From Acidobacteriota bacterium (GTDB lineage Bacteria; Acidobacteriota; Vicinamibacteria; Vicinamibacterales; SCN-69-37), in contig JADJUS010000014.1 of the NCBI GenBank assembly GCA_016716905.1, positions 62,001 through 126,000 on the forward strand: 64,000 nt of DNA, read 5' to 3'. Shown here piece by piece: positions 25,214-33,513 of this stretch (its first letter is position 1; each line of letters opens with the position of its first letter). The translations under genes were made by a program, and so were the position numbers. The notes under the pieces were generated by a model. That model saw only the letters and a list, made by a program, of their open reading frames with translations, ran no database searches and was not told the DNA's origin.

Positions 25214-26122
25214 ATGGGCGGCATCCAACTCTCAGTCGTCATCGCGGCCCACAATGCCTCTGATGTGATTGCGGCGTGCCTGTCTGCCCTGGCGCCGCAG
25301 TCGGGCCATGTCGCCCTCGAGGTGATCGTGGCAGACAGTTCGACCGATGCGACTGCGGCGATGGTCGAAACGCAGTTTCCCTGGGTGCGGTTGCTGCATT
25401 CTGATGAACCCCTGACGATACCTGCGTTGCGGGGTCGTGGCATCGCAGCCGCTGAGGGCGCGGTCATCGCCATCCTGGATCCCTTTTCCGTGGCCGCGCC
25501 AGACTGGGCCACGCAGGTGGTGAATGCCCATGCACGCCAGCACCACCTCGTGGTTGGAGGCTCCGTGGATCTGTATCGAGCCGCGTCCGCGTCGTATGCG
25601 ACCTGGGCGCTGTACTTGAACGAGTATGGTCTCTTCATGTCGCCGGTCGTCCGTGGCGCCACGTGGATTCTGCCGGGGAGCAACCTGTCATACAAACGGA
25701 CCGCACTGTTCGATGGCCTCACGCCTCGGTATCCGGTGTTCTGGAAGACCGAGGCCAATCGGGTCATTGAAGGCGGGGGCTCGGATCTGTGGCTCGAGCC
25801 TGACGTTCGCGTGGAACTGAACAAGCCGATCCCGTTCGGCGACTTTCTCAGGACGCGTTACCACCACGGTCGCTGTTTCGCCGGCATGCGCGTCGACGGG
25901 GCGACCTGGACCACCCGCGCCGCGCGCGCGGTATCGGCTCTGCTTGTCCCGGTCGTGCTGATGGGACGATGGACGCGTGGTTTCTGGCCCAAGCGGACGC
26001 GCCGGATGCGGTTCGTGGCCAGCATGCCGGCGCAGTTGGCGTTGTTCTCAGTCTGGGCCTGGGGTGAGGCCTGCGGATATCTTCGCGGAACCGGGCGATC
26101 CTGTGACCAGCTCTTCTACTGA
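25214..26122 (+). CDS. GT2-like glycosyltransferase
   Basis: A 302-residue GT-A-like glycosyltransferase. It starts LSVVIAAHNASDVIAACLSAL and EVIVADSSTDAT. The DxD position reads Asp89-Pro-Phe. The acceptor block is LPGSNLSYKRTAL, then FLRTRYHHGRCFAGMR, and the C-terminal hydrophobic segment ends VWAWGEACGYLRGTG. The (H/Y)xGR block and the W-x-x-GE-x-x-G tail are shared with the genes at 17344, 18264 and 26103, so these four look like one paralogous set. The next gene's GTG lies 20 bases inside this gene's end. Confidence 0.78.
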   Translation: MGGIQLSVVIAAHNASDVIAACLSALAPQSGHVALEVIVADSSTDATAAMVETQFPWVRLLHSDEPLTIPALRGRGIAAAEGAVIAILDPFSVAAPDWATQVVNAHARQHHLVVGGSVDLYRAASASYATWALYLNEYGLFMSPVVRGATWILPGSNLSYKRTALFDGLTPRYPVFWKTEANRVIEGGGSDLWLEPDVRVELNKPIPFGDFLRTRYHHGRCFAGMRVDGATWTTRAARAVSALLVPVVLMGRWTRGFWPKRTRRMRFVASMPAQLALFSVWAWGEACGYLRGTGRSCDQLFY

Positions 26123-27035
26123 ACCGGCCGCCCTTGGGCGCCCGAAGCTCTCGGTGATCGTGGCCGCATCCAATGCTGGTGCACTCCTCGCACAGTGTGT
26201 GGCCGCGCTGGCAGTTCAGGCCCATCCCGACGAGGTTGAGATCATCATCGCTCGCGACGCCAGTCGGTTCGATGACGTTGACCGGACGGAACTGGACGGG
26301 CGCACGCCTGGCCTTCGATGGATCGACGCCCCACCCGGGGCGACCGTGCCACGCCTGCGGGGGCTTGGGATCGCGCAAGCGCGTGCAGACCTGATCGCCC
26401 TGATCGAAGACGACTGTCTCGTGGCAGATGGATGGTGCCGGGCGGCGATCGCCACAGGTGGTGACTGCGCGGCCGTCGGCGGTGCTGTTGAGCCTGGCCC
26501 CTACCGGAAGCCGCTCGACTGGGCTGTGTATTTCTGTGAGTACGGCCGGTTCATGCTGCCCGTGCCTTCCGCGCCCGATGCTCCCCTGACGGGTAACAAC
26601 GTGGTGTATTCGCGCCACGCCCTGGCAAGCCTTCCGGATGCCGTGCGATCGGATTTTCGGGAGGCGTTTGTCCACGCCGCGTGGCAGCAGGCGGGCGTCC
26701 CGACGCGAGTCAGCGGGTCACTAATAGTTCGAAATATCAACACATGGTCGTTGCGGCATGTGACCACGGCGCCGTTTCATCACGGGCGTGCCTATGCCGC
26801 GGAGCGTTACGGCGCACGTCAGGCGCCCGTCCGGGTGGCCGTGGCCGCGCTCGCCCTGGGACTGCCCCTCCTGAAGCTCTTCAGAATCGCGGCCGGGACG
26901 CTCTCGCGGGGCCGTCTGACCGGGCGCTTGCTCGTCGCGTTTCCCTGGGCAATGATCTTCGTCGGAAGCTGGTCGGCCGGAGAAATCCTGGGCTGTCTGG
27001 CGGGCCCCGGCGACAGTCAATCGCGCTGGCGTTAG
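26103..27035 (+). CDS. GT2-like glycosyltransferase
   Basis: A 310-residue GT-A-like glycosyltransferase, tandem with the preceding paralogue. It begins KLSVIVAASNAGALLAQCVAAL. The DxD region is Glu102-Asp103-Asp104 (ALIEDDCLVADGW), the most canonical of the four related proteins. It continues with LTGNNVVYSRHAL, APFHHGRAYAAER and a hydrophobic C-terminus ending GSWSAGEILGCLAGPGD. The GTG start at 26103 overlaps the previous gene by 20 bases. An ATG further upstream in the same frame would overlap by about 145 bases and is not used. It precedes the radical SAM gene by 31 bases. Confidence 0.78.
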   Translation: MTSSSTEPAALGRPKLSVIVAASNAGALLAQCVAALAVQAHPDEVEIIIARDASRFDDVDRTELDGRTPGLRWIDAPPGATVPRLRGLGIAQARADLIALIEDDCLVADGWCRAAIATGGDCAAVGGAVEPGPYRKPLDWAVYFCEYGRFMLPVPSAPDAPLTGNNVVYSRHALASLPDAVRSDFREAFVHAAWQQAGVPTRVSGSLIVRNINTWSLRHVTTAPFHHGRAYAAERYGARQAPVRVAVAALALGLPLLKLFRIAAGTLSRGRLTGRLLVAFPWAMIFVGSWSAGEILGCLAGPGDSQSRWR

Positions 27036-27066
27036 CCAGATCGGGCACACTAAGAGTGAAAAACCC

Positions 27067-28170
27067 ATGAACGTACTTCAACGAATCGCCAGGCACACCC
27101 GGCTGACGATGACCAATTACACCTCGAAGCCGAGCCCGCCCTTCCTGGTGTTGTTCATCAATTCGATCTGCAACATGAAGTGCGAGCACTGCTTCTATTG
27201 GACCAGTCTCAACAAACGCGACGACCTCACCAAAGACGAACTCTTCGCTTTGTCCCGATCGCTGGGCCGCATCGAGAATCTCAACTTGTCTGGCGGAGAG
27301 CCATTCCTGCGCAAGGAGTTCAGCGAGATCTGCCGCCAGTTCATCCAGCACAACGGGGTCAAGCAAATCTACGTACCGACCAATGGCTGGTACACGGACA
27401 AGACGGTCAAAGCAATTGCCGAGACGCTCGAGGAACCGGCGCTTGAGTTGTTCGCTGCCGAACTCTCTCTGGATGGCATGGCGGAGTTCCACGACAGGTT
27501 TCGCGTGGCCGACGGCGCGTTCAACAAGGCGATGGCGACATACGATGCGCTGGCCGAACTGCAACGCAAGGACCCGCGACTGCGCATTCACGCAATTTCG
27601 ACGGCCACGGACGTGAACGTCGACGAGATTCGCCAGCTCACCGAGTACCTGTATGAGCGCTGCCCACAAATGGATCATCACAACCTGGCGCTGATCCGCG
27701 GCGATCGCAAAAATCCCGCGCTCAAGCTGCCGGACATGAAGGCGTACGCCGACCTGTACCAATACATGCGGCGTCTTTGGCAGCCGCGCGAAGAGGGCCG
27801 GTATGGTGGCGTGGTCGATCCGATGCTCCAGTGGGCCAAGCTCGAGACAGTGGCGCGCCGCACGCAGGTGATTCCGTGCCGAGCCGGCGTGCTGACGGCG
27901 GTCGTGGCGGCAAACGGCGACGTCAGTGTCTGCGAATTGCACGAGCCCCTGGGGAATCTCCGGACCAAGACGTTCTGGGAAATCTGGGACTCGCCCGCGG
28001 CCACGGCGTTGAGAAAGTCCATCGCCGACAAGCAGTGTCACTGCACGACCGAGGTGTTTCTCTGGCCGAGTATTGTCTTTCAGCCGTTGCCGCTGGCTCA
28101 GTCATTGGTCAGGGCCCAGGCGTGGAAACAGGTCAAGCCGCTTGAGCCCCACGAAAAGGCCGGTGGATGA
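27067..28170 (+). CDS. Radical SAM/SPASM-domain protein
   Basis: A 367-residue radical SAM enzyme. The [4Fe-4S] site is Cys35-Asn-Met-Lys-Cys39-Glu-His-Cys42 (CxxxCxxC), followed by NLSGGEPFLRKEF (GGEP motif, SAM amino group). The C-terminal third has additional Cys (CRAGVLTAVVAANGDVSVCE, and QCHC near 320), with the GDVxxCE pattern of SPASM or twitch domains that bind auxiliary clusters. It lies inside a glycan locus and overlaps the following SDR gene by 4 bases. It could modify a sugar (dehydration, epimerisation or carbon insertion) or a peptide; there is no obvious precursor-peptide gene adjacent. Substrate is unknown. Confidence 0.85.
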   Translation: MNVLQRIARHTRLTMTNYTSKPSPPFLVLFINSICNMKCEHCFYWTSLNKRDDLTKDELFALSRSLGRIENLNLSGGEPFLRKEFSEICRQFIQHNGVKQIYVPTNGWYTDKTVKAIAETLEEPALELFAAELSLDGMAEFHDRFRVADGAFNKAMATYDALAELQRKDPRLRIHAISTATDVNVDEIRQLTEYLYERCPQMDHHNLALIRGDRKNPALKLPDMKAYADLYQYMRRLWQPREEGRYGGVVDPMLQWAKLETVARRTQVIPCRAGVLTAVVAANGDVSVCELHEPLGNLRTKTFWEIWDSPAATALRKSIADKQCHCTTEVFLWPSIVFQPLPLAQSLVRAQAWKQVKPLEPHEKAGG

Positions 28171-29213
28171 CAGACCGGATCGTCCTCGTCACGGGCGGCG
28201 CCGGTTTCCTTGGAGAACATGTCGCCCGGAGTCTTCTGGCTTCCGGTTCCCGCGTCCGCGTGTTTGACCACGCGCCCTCCCCCGCGTGGGCGGGCCTGGC
28301 CGGTCTCGAGTCTATTCAGGGGGACGTGCGCGACCGGGCGGCTCTGGTCCGGGCCGCTGCAGGCGTCTCGGCCATTGTTCATGCCGCCTTCGCTTCTCCC
28401 AGGCAGGACGCAAGTCTCATCACCGATGTGAATCTCAGAGGCACCGAAAACGTCTCGGCCGCCGCGGCGGCACACGGCGTCCGGCGGGTGGTGCTGGTCA
28501 GCTCGACCGTGGCCGGGTGGGCGCCGAGGCCGCATCCCTTCCTGCGCCATTCTCCGCTGAGCCGTCTCGACCTGTACCGTGCCACGCGGACGGAGGCCGA
28601 GGTCATGCTGGCCAGGGCCTCACCCGCGACATTTGCCGCCGCGATCGTGCGCCCGCAATCGTTCCTGGGTCCAGGCCGGCTCGGCGCCTTCGGGATCATC
28701 TTCGAGTTGATCAGGACCGGCGATCCCGTGCCAGTACTCGGCACTGGCGCTCACCGGTATCAACTACTTGGCGTGGACGATCTGGCTGAAGGGATCAGGC
28801 TGCTCGCAGCCACCGAGCACGAGGGAACATTTTTGTTCGGCGCCAACATTTTTGGCACGGTCAACGACGACCTCACAGCGCTTCTCGCGCATGCCGGTAC
28901 GAACGCCACACTTCGACACATTCCGGCCGCACTGGCGCGACCAGCCCTCAGGGCCATCGAGCTCACCGGCATGGTCCCTCTCTCAGAGTGGCATCGGCAC
29001 AGTGCCTGGGGGCACGACTCGGTTGCCGATACGACCCGGGCCCGACTCGAGCTTGGGTGGCGACCCGAGCGCAGCAACATTGAGGCACTGGTCAACGCGT
29101 ATGACTGGTACGTCGAAACCGTCGCACGCACTGGAGATGCCCCACGCACGCACGCGGTACCACGTGCGCACCGAATGCTGCGTGGTCTGCTCTCGTTGCT
29201 GCCGCATGCCTGA
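28167..29213 (+). CDS. NAD-dependent epimerase/dehydratase (SDR) with YxxxR active site
   Basis: A 348-residue extended SDR. It has the cofactor loop VLVTGGAGFLGEHVARSL (6-23), VHAAFASP in place of the usual HLAA, and a catalytic Ser-Ser-Thr at 112-114. The active-site Tyr137-Arg-Ala-Thr-Arg141 replaces the usual Lys by Arg. The substrate half contains LGTGAHRYQLLGVDDLAEGI. It resembles nucleotide-sugar epimerases and 3-beta-hydroxysteroid-dehydrogenase-like SDRs. ATGA overlap with the radical SAM gene suggests coupled expression and perhaps successive reactions on one substrate; that is inference. Confidence 0.8.
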   Translation: MTDRIVLVTGGAGFLGEHVARSLLASGSRVRVFDHAPSPAWAGLAGLESIQGDVRDRAALVRAAAGVSAIVHAAFASPRQDASLITDVNLRGTENVSAAAAAHGVRRVVLVSSTVAGWAPRPHPFLRHSPLSRLDLYRATRTEAEVMLARASPATFAAAIVRPQSFLGPGRLGAFGIIFELIRTGDPVPVLGTGAHRYQLLGVDDLAEGIRLLAATEHEGTFLFGANIFGTVNDDLTALLAHAGTNATLRHIPAALARPALRAIELTGMVPLSEWHRHSAWGHDSVADTTRARLELGWRPERSNIEALVNAYDWYVETVARTGDAPRTHAVPRAHRMLRGLLSLLPHA

Positions 29214-29246
29214 ACTGGTGCAGGGGAATGACATACTAGACGCCCC

Positions 29247-30584
29247 ATGAGCGCAAGACTTTCGGTGGTCGTTCCCGTGTTCAACGACGCGGACGGACTT
29301 GTGCGGTGCCTCACCGCCATCACCGGCTCAGACTTCCGGGATTTCGAGTGTCTCGTGGTGGATGATGGCTCGACCGTGGCCATTGCCCCGGTGGTGGCCT
29401 CCTTTGGTGCTCGAGTGATCCGCGTGGATGATGGGCCCAAGGGGCCGGCCCACGCGCGCAACATCGGATCCGCGAGCGCGACCGGAGACATTCTGGTGTT
29501 TGTCGATGCCGACGTGGTGATTGCGCCCGGCACCCTGCGGGCCTTCGCCGCTACCTTCGACCGCGATCCCGATGTGGCTGCGGTCTTCGGGTCGTACGAT
29601 GATGCTCCAGCTACGACGGATTTTGTGTCGCAGTACAAGAACCTCTTCCATCATTTTGTCCATCAACACGCAGGTGAGGAGGCGGCGACGTTCTGGAGCG
29701 GCTGCGGTGCAATCCGGCGCACAGTGTTTCACACCGCCGGCGGATTCGATGCGGTGCGGTACCCCCGGCCCTGCATCGAGGACATCGAGTTGGGCTACCG
29801 GTTGCGCGCCGCCGGGCACCGCATTCTTCTCAACAAACACATCCAGGTGAAACACCTGAAGCGCTGGACACTGCGCGGGATGGTGAAGACGGATGTGTTC
29901 GACCGAGGGGTTCCATGGACGCAGTTGATTCTTGAGCGCCGCCGGCTGCCGAACGACCTCAATCTGCAGTTCACCCAGCGCCTGAGCGCGATGCTGGCTT
30001 ACTCGATGCTGGTGTATGTGGCACTCGCGGCCTTCTTTCACAACATCGTGTTGTTGCCGCTTATTGCCGGCCTGTTTATCATGGTGGTCGCCGCGATGGA
30101 CTGGTCCAGCAAGTCGCCGCTGTTTCATCTGAACAGCCGCCGGTCAGAGTGGATTTGTTACGGCCTCATTGCCGTGATTGGCGCGCTGGCGGTGGCCCTG
30201 GATGAGCTTCGAATGCTCCCCCCACTCGCGGTGCTGCTCACGTCGATGGTTGCCGGGCGCTGGCTGCGCGCCACTGGCTGGTTCGGGAGACGGCTGCTCC
30301 TCGTCTTCGTCGTTGGTGCCCTGGCCACCATCATCGTCGTCTTATTGAGCCGGTTTTCGTTTCCCATCGTGGCGCCGTTGCTGGCAGCGGCCCTGCTGAT
30401 TGTGCTGTTGAATTTCCGCCTGTACCTGTTCTTCATCCGCACGCGCGGCCACATGTTTGCGCTGGCGGCCCTCCCCATGCACCTCTTCTACTTCAGCTAT
30501 GCCCTGGCGTCCCTGCTGATTGGCGTCGCGATGTTCGTGCGCGGCTCGCGGAACAGAGACCAGGCCGCAGCAGGGGCCGCCTAG
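29247..30584 (+). CDS. Membrane-anchored GT2 glycosyltransferase
   Basis: A 445-residue processive-type GT2 protein. The GT-A domain (1-240) has LSVVVPVFNDADGLVRCL, VVDDGS, KGPAHARNIG, the metal-binding Asp87-Ala-Asp89, FWSGCGAIRR and the acidic IEDIELGYRL (ED in the catalytic-base position). Then come a charged linker and about six hydrophobic segments (255-430). It probably transfers sugar to a lipid carrier or polymer at the inner membrane. All active-site acidic residues are present, unlike in the small GT2-like proteins nearby. No Shine-Dalgarno is evident; a CATACT -10-like sequence lies just upstream. Confidence 0.85.
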   Translation: MSARLSVVVPVFNDADGLVRCLTAITGSDFRDFECLVVDDGSTVAIAPVVASFGARVIRVDDGPKGPAHARNIGSASATGDILVFVDADVVIAPGTLRAFAATFDRDPDVAAVFGSYDDAPATTDFVSQYKNLFHHFVHQHAGEEAATFWSGCGAIRRTVFHTAGGFDAVRYPRPCIEDIELGYRLRAAGHRILLNKHIQVKHLKRWTLRGMVKTDVFDRGVPWTQLILERRRLPNDLNLQFTQRLSAMLAYSMLVYVALAAFFHNIVLLPLIAGLFIMVVAAMDWSSKSPLFHLNSRRSEWICYGLIAVIGALAVALDELRMLPPLAVLLTSMVAGRWLRATGWFGRRLLLVFVVGALATIIVVLLSRFSFPIVAPLLAAALLIVLLNFRLYLFFIRTRGHMFALAALPMHLFYFSYALASLLIGVAMFVRGSRNRDQAAAGAA

Positions 30585-30611
30585 GCGCGGCCGCGAAGAG
30601 GGGCCATCAGC

Positions 30612-31799
30612 GTGAGGATTGGTATTGATGCGAGCTGTTGGGCGAACCGGCGCGGCTACGGCCGGTATACCCGCGAGCTCGTGACGGCCATTCTCGACGC
30701 CGACACCTCCAACGAGTACACCCTCTTTCTGGACTCCGCGACGGAGCACCAGTGCCCTGATCTGCCGGCACGGGCCAGACGAGTGGTGATCCCAACGCGG
30801 TCTGCCGCCGCCGACGCCGCGTCAGCGGCCGGCCACCGGTCGCTCGGCGACCTCTGGGCCATGGCGCGAGCGGTCTCACGCGGTAGCCGAGAGCTCGACT
30901 TGTTCTACTTCCCTACCGTGTATACGTTTTTCCCCGTGCCCGGCCGGCTGCGGCCCATGATCACGGTGCACGACACGATTGCCGAGCGCCACCCGCACCT
31001 GGTCTTTCCGCATTGGCAGAACCGGCTCTTCTGGAAGCTCAAGGTGGGTTGGGCCATCCGGCAGGCCGCGCAGATCATCACGGTCTCAAATACCGCGCGG
31101 GCGTCGGTGAGCGAGTACTTCGGCCTGGATCCGAACGCGGTCAGGGTGGTGTCGGATGCGGTCAGCGCCGAGTTCCGCCCGGTTCATGATCCCGCGCAGC
31201 TCGAGCGACTGCTGGCAGCGCACGGGCTGGCCCACGGCGGCCGATTCATCCTCTACGTTGGCGGCATCAGTCCGCACAAGAACATCCAGCCTCTTGTTGA
31301 GGCCTTTTGTTCCCTCATGAACCATGAGGCCCTGAGAGACGTGAAACTTGTCCTCATCGGCGACTACCAGGGGGACGTCTTTTTCTCGAGTTATCAGTCG
31401 CTGCTCGAACGGGTGAAAGCCCTTCAGGCCGAAACACGTGTGGTCTTCACCGGGTTCGTCCCGGACGCCGACCTTCCGCATTGGTACACCGCGGCAGAAG
31501 TGTTGGTCCTTCCGTCTGTGGATGAGGGTTTCGGGTTGCCGGCCCTCGAGGCGATGGCTTGCGGCACCGCCGTCGCGGCGAGCCGGGCTGGCGCGCTCCC
31601 AGAGGTCATCGGTGATGCGGGGATTCTGTTTGATCCGCGGTCTGTCGCCGAGCTTCGCGCGGCGCTTGAGCGGATTCTGACCGACGCGCCCCTTCGCGCG
31701 GGGCTGTCGGCAAAGGGACTGCAGCGTGCCGCGCAGTTCACGTGGCAGGCCTCGGCCAGGTCCGCGATCGCGCTCTTCCAGGAGGTGGCGGCGCGATGA
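30612..31799 (+). CDS. Family 1 (GT4-type) glycosyltransferase
   Basis: A 395-residue GT-B glycosyltransferase. The N-terminal domain opens MRIGIDASCWANRRGYGRYTREL, a typical mannosyltransferase-like start. The donor domain contains FILYVGGISPHKNIQPLVEAF, and the EX7E signature LPSVDEGFGLPALEAMACGTAVA is near 299-321. The GTG start lies 27 bases after the membrane GT2 gene. The stop overlaps the next glycosyltransferase by 4 bases. Likely adds a hexose to the surface glycan; the sugar cannot be named. Confidence 0.9.
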   Translation: MRIGIDASCWANRRGYGRYTRELVTAILDADTSNEYTLFLDSATEHQCPDLPARARRVVIPTRSAAADAASAAGHRSLGDLWAMARAVSRGSRELDLFYFPTVYTFFPVPGRLRPMITVHDTIAERHPHLVFPHWQNRLFWKLKVGWAIRQAAQIITVSNTARASVSEYFGLDPNAVRVVSDAVSAEFRPVHDPAQLERLLAAHGLAHGGRFILYVGGISPHKNIQPLVEAFCSLMNHEALRDVKLVLIGDYQGDVFFSSYQSLLERVKALQAETRVVFTGFVPDADLPHWYTAAEVLVLPSVDEGFGLPALEAMACGTAVAASRAGALPEVIGDAGILFDPRSVAELRAALERILTDAPLRAGLSAKGLQRAAQFTWQASARSAIALFQEVAAR

Positions 31800-33034
31800 T
31801 TGCCGATCGGCCTCTGCGGATCTGCATGGTCACGACCTTTTATCCTCCCTACAACTTCGGCGGAGATGGGATTGTCGTCGAGCGGCTCGCGATTGAACTG
31901 GCCGACCGGGGGCATCACGTCGAGGTCATTCACTGCGTTGACGCGTTTCTGGCACTCACACCCTCGGTGCACTCAGACCTGGCGCCGCCGGCGAAGCGTC
32001 CCAACCTCGTGGTTCACAGCCTGAAGAGCCGGGCCGGTATTTTGTCGCCGATCCTCACCCATCAAACCGGCCGTCCCGTGCTCAAGCGCAGACCGATCAA
32101 GCGCATCCTCGCCGCGGGCCGATTTGATGTCGTTCATTTTCACAACATGTCGTTGATCGGCCCGACGGCCGTGCACTACACGAACGCCATCCGGCTCTAC
32201 ACACCGCACGAACATTGGCTGGTCTGCCCTCTGACGGTGTTGTGGAAGTTCAACCGCGAGCCCTGCACCCACAAGCAGTGTGTGGCGTGTACGTTGCGGG
32301 CCGGCCGGCCCCCGCAACTGTGGCGCCATACCGACCTCCTGAAGCGCGCGATGCCGCAATTTGATGCGGTCGTCACGCCCAGTCGATTTACCTGGGACAA
32401 ACATCTTGAGATGGGCCTGCCGCCCGTCAAGCGTGTGGAGTATCTGCCGCACTTTCTTCGGCTGCCTCCGCCGGCGTCGCCCGTGTCACCGTGGCCAAGG
32501 CCCTATTTCCTCTATGTGGGCCGTCTCGAAACGATGAAGGGCGTGCAGGTCCTGATCGACGCGTTTCGCACGGTGACACACAGCGACCTCCTCATCTGCG
32601 GACAAGGCACACACGAATCCAGATTGCGCCAGCTCGCGCAGCGGCTCCCGCACGTGCACTTTCTCGGGCGACGCACAAATGCCGAGTTGCAGGACCTGTA
32701 CGCGCACGCCGTCGCCGCGGTCGTTCCCTCAGTCGGATACGAAGTCTTCGGCGTCGTCATCCTCGAAGCGCTCTCTCAACGCACTCCGGTGATCGTGCAC
32801 GATCTGGGCGCCCTCCAGGAGGTCGTCCGCGACCTGCGCGGCGGGCTGCTGTATCGTGATGAGGCGGGCCTGCGCGCGGCGATCGAGACGCTGCGGTGGC
32901 AACCGCAACTGCGGAATGCGATCGGCGAAACGGGCTACCAGGGCGTGGCCGAAATGACGACTCCTGATTCGCACATCCGCCGGTATCTGGCGCTCATCAA
33001 GCGCCTGGCCGACGCCAGGGGCGCAACAGTGTAG
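31796..33034 (+). CDS. Family 1 glycosyltransferase
   Basis: A 412-residue GT-B glycosyltransferase. ICMVTTFYPPYNFGGDGIVVERLA opens the N-terminal domain, and a Cys-rich loop C-x6-C-x2-C lies near 155-168 (EPCTHKQCVACTL). The donor domain has YFLYVGRLETMKGVQVLIDAF and the EX7E-like PSVGYEVFGVVILEALSQRTPVI. The ATG at 31796 overlaps the previous stop (ATGA); an 18-codon upstream extension is unlikely. It is the last gene of the plus-strand run. Its TAG stop lies inside the left arm of a perfect inverted repeat. Confidence 0.88.
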   Translation: MIADRPLRICMVTTFYPPYNFGGDGIVVERLAIELADRGHHVEVIHCVDAFLALTPSVHSDLAPPAKRPNLVVHSLKSRAGILSPILTHQTGRPVLKRRPIKRILAAGRFDVVHFHNMSLIGPTAVHYTNAIRLYTPHEHWLVCPLTVLWKFNREPCTHKQCVACTLRAGRPPQLWRHTDLLKRAMPQFDAVVTPSRFTWDKHLEMGLPPVKRVEYLPHFLRLPPPASPVSPWPRPYFLYVGRLETMKGVQVLIDAFRTVTHSDLLICGQGTHESRLRQLAQRLPHVHFLGRRTNAELQDLYAHAVAAVVPSVGYEVFGVVILEALSQRTPVIVHDLGALQEVVRDLRGGLLYRDEAGLRAAIETLRWQPQLRNAIGETGYQGVAEMTTPDSHIRRYLALIKRLADARGATV

Positions 33035-33091
33035 CCGGGTCTGAAGACCCGGCCTCCATCAGGAAGGAGGCCGGGTCTTCAGACCCGGCTA
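33032..33091. repeat. Perfect 26-bp inverted repeat with nested palindromes between convergent operons
   Basis: Two perfectly complementary 26-bp arms (33032-33057 and 33066-33091) flank an 8-bp loop. Each arm is itself nearly palindromic (GGGTCT-GA-AGACCC), so alternative hairpins or a cruciform can form. It fills the gap between the last glycosyltransferase and the last pseudopilin gene, and the former's TAG stop is part of the arm. A bidirectional transcription terminator is possible, but no T-tract follows on either strand. A REP/MITE-like repeat is equally likely. Confidence 0.85.
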
Positions 33092-33096
33092 CCCCG

Positions 33097-33513
33097 TCAG
33101 TCCCAGTCGGCGTAGCGCGATCCATTCAGGGCCGTGCCGTCCGACCCGCTATGGACATCGTAAATGCCCGGGTCGGTCGACGGCCGCGTCGGGTCTGCTT
33201 CGGCGGGGACCGTCGTCCACGTGTCTGTCGACCTGGTGATGGTATCCATCGGTACGGCGCGCAGGTAGCCATCACTGACCAGCTGCTGAATGGACGATGG
33301 GTAGTTGCCTTTGTCGGCGAAGTACTGGTCGATGGCGTCGCGCATCCGGTAGAGGTTGGACTTGAGCGTCGCTTCTTCCGCTGTTCGAATGGACAGCCGG
33401 TACTGGTTCATCGCCACCGACGCCAGAATCATGATGAGCGACAGCACTACCAGCAGTTCAATCAGGGTCCAGCCGCGATCGGACCGGCTGCGACGCGTGT
33501 GGAGGTGGCGCAT
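33097..33513 (-). CDS. GspG-like pseudopilin (tryptophan at +1)
   Basis: A 138-residue pseudopilin. The short basic leader ends at Gly before Trp: DRG/WTLIELLVVLSLIMILASVA. Trp replaces the usual Phe at +1, while Glu at +5 is present. The globular part has RMRDAIDQYFADKGNYPSSIQQLVSDGYLRAVPMDTIT, typical of major pseudopilin GspG/PulG, and ends with a GSRYADWD stretch resembling the calcium-site end of GspG. Its ATG overlaps the upstream pseudopilin stop by one base (TAATG). It is the last gene of the secretion operon. Confidence 0.88.
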   Translation of the reverse strand: MRHLHTRRSRSDRGWTLIELLVVLSLIMILASVAMNQYRLSIRTAEEATLKSNLYRMRDAIDQYFADKGNYPSSIQQLVSDGYLRAVPMDTITRSTDTWTTVPAEADPTRPSTDPGIYDVHSGSDGTALNGSRYADWD

